This document shows positions 8,714 through 18,465 of a stretch of DNA of 64,000 nucleotides, piece after piece. This DNA is from Agrobacterium tumefaciens (lineage in GTDB: Bacteria; Pseudomonadota; Alphaproteobacteria; Rhizobiales; Rhizobiaceae). Under the pieces are notes generated by a model. That model made no database searches. It was not told where the DNA came from and saw only the letters and a program-made list of their open reading frames with translations. The stretch covers positions 124,001 to 188,000 of the forward strand of contig JAGIAH010000006.1 of NCBI GenBank assembly GCA_017744915.1. The letters are read 5' to 3'. Position 1 is the first letter of the stretch; the number at the start of each line of letters is the position of its first letter. The translations under genes and the position numbers were made by a program.

Positions 8714-9545
8714 TAGCTCCCCCATCCTCTCGGTGCGCGACCTCAATGTCCGTTTTGGGCGCAACACCATTCCCGCCGTGTCCAACGTCAATTTCGACGT
8801 CGGGCGCGAAAGGGTCGGTATTGTGGGTGAATCCGGCTCCGGAAAATCCACCACCGGCCGGGCCGCCATGCGGCTTCTGCCGAAAAGTGCCACGGTGACG
8901 GCGGAGAGGATGGATTTCCTCGGCGAACCGCTGCTCACAAAGTCCGAGCGGCAGATGGGCGCGATCCGTGGCAGCGAGATGGCGCTGATCATGCAGGACC
9001 CGCGTTATTCGCTGAACCCGGTGCTGCCCATCGGCAAACAGGTGGCGGAGGCCGCCGAACTGCATCTGGCGCTGACCGGCCAGGCGGCGAGAGGCGCCGC
9101 CCGCGACATGTTGCTGCGCGTGCGTATCAACGATCCCGACCGGGTGATGGCGCTTTATCCGCACCAGATATCGGGCGGCATGGGGCAGCGCGTGATGATC
9201 GCCATGATGCTGCTCGCCAAGCCGAAGCTGGTCATTGCCGACGAACCGACCTCGGCCCTCGACGTCAGCGTCCGCAAGGACGTGCTTCTGCTGCTGGACG
9301 AGATGGTGCGCGAGAATAATTCCGGCCTGATCCTCATCAGCCATGACATCCGCATGGTCGCGGCCTTCTGCGAGCGCGTGCTGGTCATGTATGGCGGGCG
9401 CGTGGTGGAAACACTGACCAGGCTGGAAGATGCGCAGCATCCCTATACCCGGGGCCTGATCGCGGCCATGCCCGATCCCCGCAATCCGGTGCGGCGTCTC
9501 AAGGTGCTGGATCGTCAGGCCATCGATGCGGAGGTGATGCGATGA
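8700..9545 (+). CDS. ABC transporter ATP-binding protein, DppD type
   Basis: First of two ATPases energising the importer (281 residues from [13 protein letters not shown]). Walker A is GESGSGKST, the signature loop reads ISGGMGQRV instead of the common SGGQRQR, and Walker B is [12 protein letters not shown]. The switch histidine is in [11 protein letters not shown] short C-terminal '[14 protein letters not shown]' matches the oligo_HPY extension of dipeptide transporters. The frame is open 17 codons upstream, but those codons lie inside the permease gene. It ends in an ATGA overlap with the next gene. Confidence 0.92.
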   Translation: MPVPDSSPILSVRDLNVRFGRNTIPAVSNVNFDVGRERVGIVGESGSGKSTTGRAAMRLLPKSATVTAERMDFLGEPLLTKSERQMGAIRGSEMALIMQDPRYSLNPVLPIGKQVAEAAELHLALTGQAARGAARDMLLRVRINDPDRVMALYPHQISGGMGQRVMIAMMLLAKPKLVIADEPTSALDVSVRKDVLLLLDEMVRENNSGLILISHDIRMVAAFCERVLVMYGGRVVETLTRLEDAQHPYTRGLIAAMPDPRNPVRRLKVLDRQAIDAEVMR

Positions 9546-10279
9546 TCACGGTAGACAAGCTCGACGTCGTCTATGGCGCCAAGGAAAAACGCAATCACGT
9601 CGTGCGCGGCGTCAGCCTCACGGTCAACAAAGGTGAAACGCTGGGCATCGTCGGCGAGAGCGGCTGCGGCAAGTCGACCTTGCTGCGGTCGCTGGCCGGG
9701 CTGGAGGGCGGCTGGACCGGTTCGATCAGCTTTGACGGCAAACCGGTCGGCAAGACCCGCAGCCGCGATGAACTGAAACTGGCGCAGATGGTGTTTCAGG
9801 ATCCCTACGGTTCTCTGCATCCACGCCACCGCATCGGCCGGGCGCTCGCCGAACCGATCCGCGCGATGGGGCTTGGCGACGGCTGGTCGAAGGTTCCCGC
9901 GGCCTTGCAACAGGTCGGCCTGCCCGCATATTTTGCCGAGCGCTTCCCGCATGAACTTTCCGGCGGCCAACGCCAGCGCGTGGCAATCGCCCGCGCATTG
10001 ATCCTCGAACCGCCGATCCTGCTGCTCGACGAGCCGACATCCGCGCTCGACGTCTCCATCCAGGCGGAAATCCTGAACCTGCTTGCCGACCAGCGCGAGG
10101 AACGCGATCTCACCTTCGTTCTCGTCAGCCACGACCTCGCGGTGATCGCCCATATGTGCGACCGCGTGCTGGTCATGCAGAACGGCGTTTTTGTCGATGA
10201 GTTAACCAAGGCCGATCTCGAAGCGGGCGTTACCCATTCGGCCTATTCGGGCGAACTGTTCGAAAGCAGTTTCCTGTAA
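9542..10279 (+). CDS. ABC transporter ATP-binding protein, DppF type
   Basis: Second ATPase of the importer (245 residues). Walker A GESGCGKST, signature LSGGQRQRV, Walker [13 protein letters not shown] and H-loop LVSHDLAVIA are intact. It is shorter than E. coli DppF because the C-terminal oligo_HPY tail is missing, ending soon after 'VFVDELTKADLEAG'. As the last gene of the operon it is followed by a GC-rich hairpin. Confidence 0.92.
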   Translation: MITVDKLDVVYGAKEKRNHVVRGVSLTVNKGETLGIVGESGCGKSTLLRSLAGLEGGWTGSISFDGKPVGKTRSRDELKLAQMVFQDPYGSLHPRHRIGRALAEPIRAMGLGDGWSKVPAALQQVGLPAYFAERFPHELSGGQRQRVAIARALILEPPILLLDEPTSALDVSIQAEILNLLADQREERDLTFVLVSHDLAVIAHMCDRVLVMQNGVFVDELTKADLEAGVTHSAYSGELFESSFL

Positions 10280-10582
10280 CGGTCACCCCACAACGGCCAC
10301 ATCGGGCGGCCCATCCACGGCCGCCCGCCTTCTCACATGGCGCGATTTGGGGATTTCGCCTGCGCGGCAGGGGACGAGCGACCTTTTGGGCCGATAAATT
10401 TCACGACCGACTGCCTTCAAACCACCGGAACAATGCGTTCAGCATTTGTTCTGGATTGCTGTTTGAGTCTTTGCTAATCATTGCGACGACAGGGCAGACA
10501 ATGGCCGGAGATTCCGACGACTGCCATCTCTGAACAAGGTTCTCACCCGTGGGGACAGGCAGGTTATCTAAGGATTGCTGGC
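10280..10582. other. Intergenic region between importer operon and helicase
   Basis: I see no gene here. It holds a terminator-like hairpin (10303-10327) and the presumed promoter and leader of the helicase gene, whose frame is open back to 10481 without a convincing earlier start. Confidence 0.6.
10303..10327 (+). terminator. Candidate terminator of the importer operon
   Basis: CGGGCGGCC-CATCCAC-GGCCGCCCG is a 9-bp perfect stem with a 7-base loop, 23 bases after the stop. The tail (CCTTCT) is only mildly T-rich, so termination may be partial or Rho-assisted. Confidence 0.5.
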
Positions 10583-12649
10583 ATGGCGGTTGCCTATCTG
10601 GAAAAGCTCAACGAACAGCAACGCAGGGCCGTGGAGCATGGCGTTGGGCTGGCAGAAGGACACACGGCCGGGCCGCTGCTGATCATCGCCGGGGCCGGTT
10701 CGGGCAAGACCAATACGCTCGCCCACCGTGTTGCGCATCTGATCGTGAATGGCGCCGATCCCCGCCGTATCCTGCTGATGACGTTTTCGAGGCGTGCCGC
10801 AACGGAAATGTCGCGGCGGGTCGAACGTATCTGCAAACACGTTATCGGGGCGAATTCGGCGATCATGACCGATGCGCTGGCCTGGTCCGGTACGTTTCAC
10901 GGCATCGGCGCACGCCTGTTGCGCATCTATGCCGACCAGATCGGGCTGAATATCGATTTCACCATCCATGACCGCGAAGACAGCGCCGACCTGATGAACC
11001 TTGTCCGGCACGAGCTGGGTTTTTCCAAGACCGAGAGCCGCTTTCCAACGAAGGGAACGTGTCTTGCCATCTATTCGCGCGTGGTGAACTCCCAGACGCC
11101 GCTAAAAGACATTCTCCGCCAGCATTATCCCTGGGTCGCCAACTGGGAGAGCGAACTTAAGGAACTGTTTGCAGCCTATGTCGAGGCCAAGCAGGTCCAG
11201 AACGTGCTCGATTACGACGATCTCCTGCTCTACTGGGCGCAGATGGTGAGCGACCCCATTCTGGCGGACGACATCGGCAACCGCTTCGACCATGTCATGG
11301 TCGACGAATATCAGGATACCAACCGGCTGCAGGCCTCGGTGCTGATGGCGTTGAAACCCGGCGGGCGCGGGCTGACCGTGGTGGGCGACGATGCACAATC
11401 GATCTATTCCTTCCGGGCCGCGACCGTGCGCAACATCCTCGATTTTCCGGCATGCTTCAGCCCGGCGGCCGATATCATCACGCTGGATCGCAACTATCGC
11501 TCCACGCAGCCGATCCTGGCCGCCGCCAATGGCGTGATCGATCTGGCGCGCGAACGCTTTACCAAGAACCTCTGGACCGAACGGCAATCGCTCGAGCGCC
11601 CGAAGCTCGTGACAGTGAAGGACGAGACCGAACAGGCGAATTTCATCATCGACCAGATTCTCGCCAATCGCGAAACCGGCATGACGCTGAAACAGCAGGC
11701 CGTGCTGTTCCGCACCTCCAGCCACAGCGGGCCGCTCGAAGTCGAGCTCACCCGCCGCAATATCCCCTTCGTCAAATTCGGCGGTCTGAAGTTCCTGGAC
11801 AGCGCCCATGTAAAAGACATGCTGGCCGTGCTGCGCTTTGCGCAGAACCCGCGCGACCGCGTCGCCGGTTTCCGGCTGCTGCAGATGCTGCCGGGCATTG
11901 GGCCGAAGAAGGCCGGCAATATTCTCGACACGATCGCGGCGGATCCGGAGCCGCTGCTGACCCTTGCCGAAATTCCACCGCCGCCGAAGACCGGCGATGA
12001 CTGGGCAGCCTTCACGCAATTGCTGGTAGGCCTGCGGCGGGGTCAAAACGGCTGGCCGGGCGAAATCGGGCTGGCGCGCCTGTGGTATGAGCCCCATCTG
12101 GAACGCATTCATGAGGATGCCGACACCCGCAAGGCCGATCTCCTGCAACTCGAGCAGATCGCCGGCGGTTATCCCTCGCGCGAGCGTTTTCTGACCGAGC
12201 TGACGCTTGATCCGCCCGATGCCACCAGCGACCAGGCCGGTGTGCCGCTACTCGATGAGGATTATCTCAGCCTCTCCACCATCCATTCGGCAAAGGGTCA
12301 GGAATGGCGGTCCGTCTTCATCCTGAATGTGGTCGATGGCTGCATCCCCTCCGATCTCGGGGTCGGCACCATGCAGGAACTGGAGGAAGAGCGCCGGCTG
12401 CTTTATGTGGCCATGACACGCGCCAAGGACAGCCTGTCGCTGATCACCCCCCAACGCTTCTTCACCGGCGGCCAGAACCAGCAGGGCGACCGGCATGTTT
12501 ACGCCGCAAGAACCCGCTTCATACCGGCGACATTGCTGCAATTTTTCGAGACGGCCACCTGGCCATTGGTTTCGGCTGCCGCATCGGAACGCAGCGCGCA
12601 GCAGATCCGCATAGACGTGGGGGCGCGGATGCGGGCGATGTGGAAATGA
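10583..12649 (+). CDS. UvrD/Rep-family ATP-dependent DNA helicase
   Basis: Superfamily 1A 3'-5' DNA helicase (688 residues) for repair or replication restart. Start ATG MAVAYLEKLN follows TAAGGATTG at good spacing. Motifs in order: Q motif 'LNEQQRRAVEHG', Walker A GAGSGKTNT (about 45), motif Ia 'LLMTFSRRAATEM', motif II VDEYQDTN, motif III 'VVGDDAQSIYSFRAA', motif IV 'LDRNYRSTQPIL', motif V 'STIHSAKGQEW' and motif VI 'LLYVAMTRAKDSL'. At about 690 residues it is shorter than UvrD (720) and resembles the second UvrD-like paralogue common in rhizobia. It stands alone on the forward strand before the glycan island. Confidence 0.95.
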   Translation: MAVAYLEKLNEQQRRAVEHGVGLAEGHTAGPLLIIAGAGSGKTNTLAHRVAHLIVNGADPRRILLMTFSRRAATEMSRRVERICKHVIGANSAIMTDALAWSGTFHGIGARLLRIYADQIGLNIDFTIHDREDSADLMNLVRHELGFSKTESRFPTKGTCLAIYSRVVNSQTPLKDILRQHYPWVANWESELKELFAAYVEAKQVQNVLDYDDLLLYWAQMVSDPILADDIGNRFDHVMVDEYQDTNRLQASVLMALKPGGRGLTVVGDDAQSIYSFRAATVRNILDFPACFSPAADIITLDRNYRSTQPILAAANGVIDLARERFTKNLWTERQSLERPKLVTVKDETEQANFIIDQILANRETGMTLKQQAVLFRTSSHSGPLEVELTRRNIPFVKFGGLKFLDSAHVKDMLAVLRFAQNPRDRVAGFRLLQMLPGIGPKKAGNILDTIAADPEPLLTLAEIPPPPKTGDDWAAFTQLLVGLRRGQNGWPGEIGLARLWYEPHLERIHEDADTRKADLLQLEQIAGGYPSRERFLTELTLDPPDATSDQAGVPLLDEDYLSLSTIHSAKGQEWRSVFILNVVDGCIPSDLGVGTMQELEEERRLLYVAMTRAKDSLSLITPQRFFTGGQNQQGDRHVYAARTRFIPATLLQFFETATWPLVSAAASERSAQQIRIDVGARMRAMWK

Positions 12650-12793
12650 GAAGAGCCGGTGAACCGCGACATCATAGACCTTAACGCGCGAATGAACGAT
12701 GCCCTTGTGTGGGTGATCAAGAAAGCGTTATTGACTGTCCGTCCCGATAAAGTCATATCACCCTGAGTAGGCAGATGAGACAGGATCCCCGAA

Positions 12794-13363
12794 GTGCAAC
12801 TAGAAGTATTCCCGATATCAGGCTTGAAAAAGATAATCCCGGCTCGTTTCGGCGACAACAGGGGCTACTTCAGCGAGGTATTCAAACGGGAGTGGTTTTG
12901 CGAAAATGTAGCGAATGTGGAGTTCGTGCAGGATAATGAATCCCTGTCTGCACAGGCCGGAACCGTGCGTGGGCTCCATTTTCAGGCGGAACCCTTTGCG
13001 CAGGGCAAACTTGTTCGATGCATTCGTGGGCGGCTGCTCGACGTGGCGGTAGACATCCGAACCGGCTCACCTACCTTCGGTCAGTGGGCCGCTGTCGAGC
13101 TGTCACCGGAAAACGGTGAGCAGCTTTGGGTGCCGGCGGGATTTGCCCATGGCTTCATAACGCTCACCGAAGACACTGTTATCTCATACAAGGTGACGGC
13201 CCCCTACAGCGCAGCACATGACCGCGGTGTTAAATGGGACGACCCGGCCATCGGTATCAACTGGCCGAACAAGGATGGCTGCGTGCTTTCCGACAAGGAC
13301 GCCAAGCAACCGCTCCTGTCCGAATTGCCTGAATATTTCACCTACCAGAACACCGGGAACTGA
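12794..13363 (+). CDS. rfbC: dTDP-4-dehydrorhamnose 3,5-epimerase
   Basis: RmlC performs the third step of dTDP-L-rhamnose synthesis, epimerising dTDP-4-keto-6-deoxyglucose at C3 and C5. The 189-residue cupin begins with GTG. Diagnostic elements are '[10 protein letters not shown]', '[19 protein letters not shown]' (catalytic His), '[11 protein letters not shown]', '[10 protein letters not shown]' and 'YKVTAPY'. It is the first gene of the rmlC-B-D-A operon, 2 bases before rfbB, and opens the surface-glycan island. The length is normal for the family (about 180-190). Confidence 0.96.
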   Translation: MQLEVFPISGLKKIIPARFGDNRGYFSEVFKREWFCENVANVEFVQDNESLSAQAGTVRGLHFQAEPFAQGKLVRCIRGRLLDVAVDIRTGSPTFGQWAAVELSPENGEQLWVPAGFAHGFITLTEDTVISYKVTAPYSAAHDRGVKWDDPAIGINWPNKDGCVLSDKDAKQPLLSELPEYFTYQNTGN

Positions 13364-13365
13364 TT

Positions 13366-14421
13366 ATGCGCGTTCTAGTCACCGGCGGCGCCGGTTTCAT
13401 CGGCTCGGCCCTCGTCCGTTATCTTGTAAGCGAGGTTGGCGCGGATGTTCTCACCGTAGACAAGCTGACATATGCAGGGAACCTCGCCTCCCTCAAGCCA
13501 ATTGAGAACGCACCGAACCATCGCTTCCTTCAGGCCGACATATGTGACCGGGCCGCAATGAATGACGCCTTTGCGACATTTCAACCGGACTACGTGATGC
13601 ATCTCGCCGCCGAAAGCCATGTCGATCGCTCCATAACCGGCGCCGCTGATTTTATTCAGACCAATATCAATGGCACGTTCACGATGCTGGAAGCAGCGCG
13701 TCAATATTGGAGCGGCCTTACGGATGACGCCAAGGCGAATTTCCGCATGCTTCACGTCTCCACCGACGAGGTTTATGGCTCGCTCGGGGACGATGGCCTT
13801 TTCGAGGAAACAACGCCTTACGATCCCTCGTCGCCCTACTCCGCTTCGAAAGCCGCGAGCGATCATCTCGCCACGGCGTGGCAGCGCACCTATGGCCTTC
13901 CGGTCGTGATTTCCAACTGCTCCAACAATTACGGGCCATTCCATTTCCCGGAAAAGCTCATTCCGTTGATCATCCTCAACGCATTGGAAGGCAAGCCGCT
14001 GCCAGTCTACGGAAACGGCGCCAACATACGTGACTGGCTTTACGTGGAAGACCACGCACGCGCCTTGTGGCTCATCGTGCAGAAGGGGCTTGCCGGCGAG
14101 AAGTACAATGTCGGCGGCAGAAACGAGCAAAAGAACATCGATGTGGTGAACTGCATCTGTTCCATTCTCGACGAGCTGCGCCCGCAATCCAGGCCCTATG
14201 CCGAGCTCATCAAATACGTGACGGATCGTCCCGGCCATGATGCCCGCTACGCCATCGATGCGACCAAGCTCGAAACCGAACTCGGCTGGAAAGCACAGGA
14301 AAACTTCACCACCGGCATCCGCAAGACCGTGGAATGGTATCTCGACAATGCGTGGTGGTGGCAGCCGCTGCGCGAGGGCGTGTACTCCGGAGAGCGCCTC
14401 GGCGTTCTGACGAAAGGCTGA
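13366..14421 (+). CDS. rfbB: dTDP-glucose 4,6-dehydratase
   Basis: RmlB makes dTDP-4-keto-6-deoxy-D-glucose from dTDP-glucose, the second rhamnose step. The 351-residue extended SDR has the NAD loop [12 protein letters not shown], '[12 protein letters not shown]', '[11 protein letters not shown]' (catalytic Thr/Asp/Glu region), the [11 protein letters not shown]yr-x3-Lys pair, and '[20 protein letters not shown]'. The dTDP-sugar pocket '[19 protein letters not shown]' is complete. It is translated from an ATG 2 bases after the rfbC stop and lies 4 bases before rfbD. Confidence 0.97.
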   Translation: MRVLVTGGAGFIGSALVRYLVSEVGADVLTVDKLTYAGNLASLKPIENAPNHRFLQADICDRAAMNDAFATFQPDYVMHLAAESHVDRSITGAADFIQTNINGTFTMLEAARQYWSGLTDDAKANFRMLHVSTDEVYGSLGDDGLFEETTPYDPSSPYSASKAASDHLATAWQRTYGLPVVISNCSNNYGPFHFPEKLIPLIILNALEGKPLPVYGNGANIRDWLYVEDHARALWLIVQKGLAGEKYNVGGRNEQKNIDVVNCICSILDELRPQSRPYAELIKYVTDRPGHDARYAIDATKLETELGWKAQENFTTGIRKTVEWYLDNAWWWQPLREGVYSGERLGVLTKG

Positions 14422-14425
14422 ACGA

Positions 14426-15319
14426 ATGCGGCTTGCAGTGACCGGTAAAAACGGACAGGTCGCCAGCGCCCTTCAGGCATTGGCGAGTGCCGATCTGGAG
14501 ATCGTAGCTCTGGGTCGACCCGAACTCGATCTCGCCCAACCTGAAACTGTGTTGCAGGCACTACGTGATGCAAGGCCCGATGTCGTGGTTTCCGCTGCCG
14601 CCTATACCGCTGTCGACAAGGCCGAGAGCGAGCCGGAGCTTGCTTTCACCGTCAACCGGGATGGAGCAGGAGCCGTCGCGCAAGCGGCAAAGGAACTGGG
14701 CGTTCCAATTATTCATCTTTCCACGGACTACGTTTTTGATGGGACCAAGGCTACGGCTTATGTCGAAACTGACCCGATTGGCCCCACCTCCGTCTACGGC
14801 CTCTCCAAGCTCGAGGGCGAAAAGACCGTCGCGGAAAATACCCCCAATCACGCCATTCTGCGCACCGCATGGGTTTATTCGGAATATGGCAACAACTTCG
14901 TGAAGACCATGCTCCGGCTAGGCGAAAGCCGCGACGAAATCAACGTGGTTGCAGACCAGTTCGGATGCCCCACCTCGGCAAACGATATCGCCGGCGCAAT
15001 CGTCGAAATCGCAAGGCAGCTTTCGGCAGATTCCTCCCCACGTCTGCGTGGCGTTTTTCATCTGTCTGGAACAGGTGAAACCAGCTGGGCGAATTTCGCG
15101 AAACAGATATTCGCATTTTCCGCGGAAAACGGCGGAAAGCCGATGGTCGTCAACGATATCGTGACGGCGCAATACCCTACCCCGGCAAAGCGCCCGGCAA
15201 ATTCCCGGCTTGATTGCAGCAAACTGGAAGAGGTATTCGGAATAAGATTGCCGGCCTGGCAAACATCAACGCGCGCGGTGGTCACCGCTCTTGCGCAGAG
15301 CAAAAAGGAAACGCCATGA
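14426..15319 (+). CDS. rfbD: dTDP-4-dehydrorhamnose reductase
   Basis: RmlD reduces the 4-keto group with NAD(P)H to give dTDP-L-rhamnose. The 297-residue SDR has the short N-terminal cofactor loop GKNGQVASA, '[16 protein letters not shown]', '[11 protein letters not shown]', the YGLSKLEGE Tyr-x3-Lys pair and '[19 protein letters not shown]'. The C-terminal '[14 protein letters not shown]' is typical of the family. It overlaps rfbA by 4 bases (ATGA). Confidence 0.97.
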   Translation: MRLAVTGKNGQVASALQALASADLEIVALGRPELDLAQPETVLQALRDARPDVVVSAAAYTAVDKAESEPELAFTVNRDGAGAVAQAAKELGVPIIHLSTDYVFDGTKATAYVETDPIGPTSVYGLSKLEGEKTVAENTPNHAILRTAWVYSEYGNNFVKTMLRLGESRDEINVVADQFGCPTSANDIAGAIVEIARQLSADSSPRLRGVFHLSGTGETSWANFAKQIFAFSAENGGKPMVVNDIVTAQYPTPAKRPANSRLDCSKLEEVFGIRLPAWQTSTRAVVTALAQSKKETP

Positions 15320-16182
15320 AGGGCATCATTCTGGCCGGAGGCAGCGGCACGCGTTTGCATCCAATGACATTGGCGGTCTCGAAGCAGATCCTGCCTGTCT
15401 ACGACAAGCCGATGATCTATTATCCGCTGACCACGTTGATGCTGGCCGGCATTCGTGAAATTCTCATCATCTCGACACCCCATGACATGCCGCTTTTCCA
15501 GTCTCTTCTGGGTGACGGCGCAAAATGGGGGCTTTCCATCGAATACGCTGTTCAGCCAAGTCCGGATGGGCTGGCGCAGGCCTATATGATCGGGGCAGAC
15601 TTCGTGGCAGGTTCGCCGTCATGCCTTATCCTGGGCGACAACATATATTATGGTCACGGATTGCCGGAACTTCTGCGGGCCGGCACGGGCGTAATCGATG
15701 GGGCGACTGTTTTCGCCTATCACGTCAACGATCCCGAGCGTTATGGTGTGGTCGATTTCGATAGCGAAATGCGAGCCATTTCCATCGAAGAAAAGCCCGC
15801 GAAGCCCAAATCCAGTTGGGCAGTAACCGGTCTTTATTTTTACGACGCGGATGTGGTCGACATCGCAGCCAACCTCAAGCCTTCGGCACGTGGCGAATAC
15901 GAGATTACCGATGTAAATCGAACCTATCTCGAGCGCGGCAAGCTGAAAGTGTCGATCATGGGACGCGGTTACGCCTGGCTTGATACGGGCACGCCTGAAA
16001 GCCTTCTCGAAGCCGGCGAATTTGTGCGGACACTGGAGAAGCGACAGGGCTTCAAGATCGCGTGTCCGGAAGAGATTGCTTTAAGCAAAGGATTCATAAC
16101 CAAATCGCAATTTGTCGAAATCGCCGAAAAAGCGGGCAAAGGCGATTATGGCGTTTACTTGCGTAAACTTGCGAATATATGA
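15316..16182 (+). CDS. rfbA: Glucose-1-phosphate thymidylyltransferase
   Basis: RmlA makes dTDP-glucose from glucose-1-phosphate and dTTP, the entry step to dTDP-rhamnose. [12 protein letters not shown] is preceded by AAAAAGGAA and overlaps the rfbD stop. The 288-residue protein has the nucleotide loop [11 protein letters not shown], '[16 protein letters not shown]', '[12 protein letters not shown]' and '[20 protein letters not shown]', ending at a normal family length. The frame is open a further 34 codons upstream, inside rfbD, and that extension is rejected. It is the last gene of the rmlCBDA set, with a 74-base gap before the AT-rich glycosyltransferase genes. Confidence 0.97.
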   Translation: MKGIILAGGSGTRLHPMTLAVSKQILPVYDKPMIYYPLTTLMLAGIREILIISTPHDMPLFQSLLGDGAKWGLSIEYAVQPSPDGLAQAYMIGADFVAGSPSCLILGDNIYYGHGLPELLRAGTGVIDGATVFAYHVNDPERYGVVDFDSEMRAISIEEKPAKPKSSWAVTGLYFYDADVVDIAANLKPSARGEYEITDVNRTYLERGKLKVSIMGRGYAWLDTGTPESLLEAGEFVRTLEKRQGFKIACPEEIALSKGFITKSQFVEIAEKAGKGDYGVYLRKLANI

Positions 16183-16256
16183 TCCCGGACGGGGAAGTCG
16201 ATCTATAGGCGGCGGTATCGGGCTGTGCTTAAATCGGATTTAGGGATCGACAATCG

Positions 16257-17522
16257 ATGTATCAGCTAAAGACGCTGGGTCTTGAACCTGGTTATTATAA
16301 TATAGGCATCAACAGCAGCTCTGATTTGGATGCTGTTGAAATTGCCGACGCCGATGACGTCGAACGCTGCTGTCGTTTGGACTTCAGCTCGGCTAATGCA
16401 CAATACAAAATACACTTAAAAAAGCCGCTTCGGAATGCAATAGTAAATACACAAACAAAAAAGGGGAAAACCGAGGAAACCCCAATATTTTTTTCGAAAA
16501 TATCGAAGAATTACTTCGAATTTTGGAAAATATTACTCGCAACGAAACGCCATGCACTTCAGAGCTTCGGGCCTGGGGAAAAATTGTTATGCCTCCAAGG
16601 CAACTCTCACCATAGGGAAATGGCAGCGTTTGCGAACGTTGAATATCGATACATGCATCTGTATGGTCTCGACGATGCCTCCAGGGATAAAAATGGCTGG
16701 TATTGGCTCGATAACGGCTGGCCGATCTGCAAAGAAAATAAGCAAAAAAAATATACAGGAAAAACTCAAAGCTGTATCTATGTACACCTGCATTACACCG
16801 AGACATGGCCTGAACTAAAAACAATTATACTTGAAGACTGCTTCGGAAGCGACATAATAATAGGGCTTACATCGCCCAATATGGAGCTTCAGGAAGAAAT
16901 CCTGAAGACATTTCCAAACGCAAAAGTCGTCGTTACGGAAAATCGCGGCAGAGATGTCGGTCCATTTATGGAGCTTCTGAGACAGGGAAGCTTCGATAAA
17001 TATGATGCCGTCTGCAAAATACATGGCAAATTGTCACGGAAAGATGGGAAGCAGACGAAGTCGGGCACTCGGATCCGTCGCTATATATTCTCCAGCCTAA
17101 TAAGAGACGGCGCGCGTGATCGCGTACTCAACTTGTTTGAATCCATGCCCGACCTTGGCGTCGTCGGGCCCAAAAACCTGAGTTTGCCAAAAGCCGATCG
17201 TTCAGTCGCCCCCTACCTGAAGGGCGAGTTGAAACAAATCAGAAAAATTTCCAAACGCACAGGGCTGTTGTTGGAGCCTGATGAAATACAGTTTTTCGTT
17301 GGCACGATGTTCTGGTTTCGCCCGTCGGCTTTTCGCAAAGTTCGTGAAGCCGATATTGGTCTCCGGGACTTCGATCCCGAGAATGGCGCAAAGCGCGGAA
17401 CTCTACAACACAGCCTCGAACGTGTGTTTTCTGTATTTGTCCGTCAAGCCGGCTATAAGATTGGCACGGCCCAACCGGCGATTGAGTCCGACGGCACACA
17501 TCACACAGTCGAAGTCATTTAA
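16257..17522 (+). CDS. Rhamnan synthesis F (RgpF)-type protein
   Basis: The C-terminal two thirds (about residues 165-415) match the rhamnan-synthesis F family: 'IYVHLHYTETWPEL', 'VTENRGRDVGPFMELL', 'YDAVCKIHGKLSRKDG', 'DLGVVGPKNLSLP' and 'FVGTMFWFRPSAF'. RgpF-like proteins act with rhamnosyltransferases in rhamnose-containing polysaccharides, so a role in polymerising the dTDP-rhamnose made next door is plausible. Residues 1-160 look unrelated and are unrecognised. The gene is notably AT-rich compared with rfbA just upstream, with long A runs near 16440-16510, consistent with horizontal transfer. Its TAA shares one base with the next ATG. Confidence 0.8.
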   Translation: MYQLKTLGLEPGYYNIGINSSSDLDAVEIADADDVERCCRLDFSSANAQYKIHLKKPLRNAIVNTQTKKGKTEETPIFFSKISKNYFEFWKILLATKRHALQSFGPGEKLLCLQGNSHHREMAAFANVEYRYMHLYGLDDASRDKNGWYWLDNGWPICKENKQKKYTGKTQSCIYVHLHYTETWPELKTIILEDCFGSDIIIGLTSPNMELQEEILKTFPNAKVVVTENRGRDVGPFMELLRQGSFDKYDAVCKIHGKLSRKDGKQTKSGTRIRRYIFSSLIRDGARDRVLNLFESMPDLGVVGPKNLSLPKADRSVAPYLKGELKQIRKISKRTGLLLEPDEIQFFVGTMFWFRPSAFRKVREADIGLRDFDPENGAKRGTLQHSLERVFSVFVRQAGYKIGTAQPAIESDGTHHTVEVI

Positions 17523-18394
17523 TGCGTAACCAGTTTTCGATCTCCGATATCACCGTCATATCCGTATGCTACAAAAGCGACGCGGTAATCGAACAAATGA
17601 TCGCTTCAGTTCCTGTTGAAACACCGATTATTTTGGTCGACAACGGGAAAACAAATCAGTTCCCACGCTTTCCTGCCGAACACAATATACGGGTAGAAAC
17701 TCTCGAACAAAACGAAGGGTTTGGGGTGGGCTGCAATGCAGGCGCTGCTGCGGCAACAACCCCTTGGCTGCTGTTCCTCAATCCGGATGCAACAATTCAT
17801 CCTGGGGCTTTGGAGCAGCTATTATCTGCGGCGCATCAATATAAAAACGCATCCGCCTTTAATCCTCGTATAGAGAATAGCGATGGTTCCGCTTATTTTA
17901 AAAGACGATCTTGGCTGTTGCCGCGCAACCAATATTTACCGAAGGGCTGGCCCCCTGCGGATTGCACTATTCCCGTCCTGAGTGGGGCCGCTATTTTTGT
18001 TTCAAGAGAACTCTTTTTCAAAGTGGGCGGCTTTGATCCCAACATCTTCCTTTACCATGAGGATGACGATCTCTCCCTCCGGTTGGCGGAATTTGGGCCA
18101 CTTATGTTTATCCGCGATTCAGTCATCACGCACGCTAGTGGCAGCTCCACTGTCCGTTCGCCTGCGGTCGCTCGATTTAAAGCATTTCACATGGCCCGGT
18201 CGCGAATTTACACGGGTAGAAAACACAGAAGGCCATTTCCTTTTTTTTCAACCTTCATCCAAGCGCTTTTTTTGCTTTTTTCTCCGCTCATGCTCGTTTC
18301 GGCGAGACGTCGCGCCAAAGCAATTGGCTTCCTAATGGGCTGCATTCAATATAAAAATATCCAGGAGCCATTCAGGCAGGCGTTAACAAAATAA
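17522..18394 (+). CDS. Family 2 glycosyltransferase (rhamnosyltransferase-like)
   Basis: GT-A fold glycosyltransferase of 290 residues. It has the N-terminal strand 'ITVISVCYKSDAVIEQMI', then 'PIILVDNG', 'EQNEGFGVGCNAGAAAA', the metal-binding 'LLFLNPDATIHPGAL', 'SGAAIFVSRELFFKVGGFD' and the acceptor-site motif FLYHEDDDLSLRL. That motif set is typical of WbbL/rhamnosyltransferase-like GT2 enzymes. A hydrophobic C-terminal stretch (FIQALFLLFSPLML) suggests membrane association. It starts on the last base of the preceding RgpF-like gene, so the two are probably coupled. Rhamnose as donor is an inference from the rml neighbours. Confidence 0.88.
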   Translation: MRNQFSISDITVISVCYKSDAVIEQMIASVPVETPIILVDNGKTNQFPRFPAEHNIRVETLEQNEGFGVGCNAGAAAATTPWLLFLNPDATIHPGALEQLLSAAHQYKNASAFNPRIENSDGSAYFKRRSWLLPRNQYLPKGWPPADCTIPVLSGAAIFVSRELFFKVGGFDPNIFLYHEDDDLSLRLAEFGPLMFIRDSVITHASGSSTVRSPAVARFKAFHMARSRIYTGRKHRRPFPFFSTFIQALFLLFSPLMLVSARRRAKAIGFLMGCIQYKNIQEPFRQALTK

Positions 18395-18465
18395 GATTAC
18401 GAGCCTGTGGTGTGCAGATCCCAACATCTCCGATGCGCCGCCCACCTCTTAAATCCGATGTAAAA

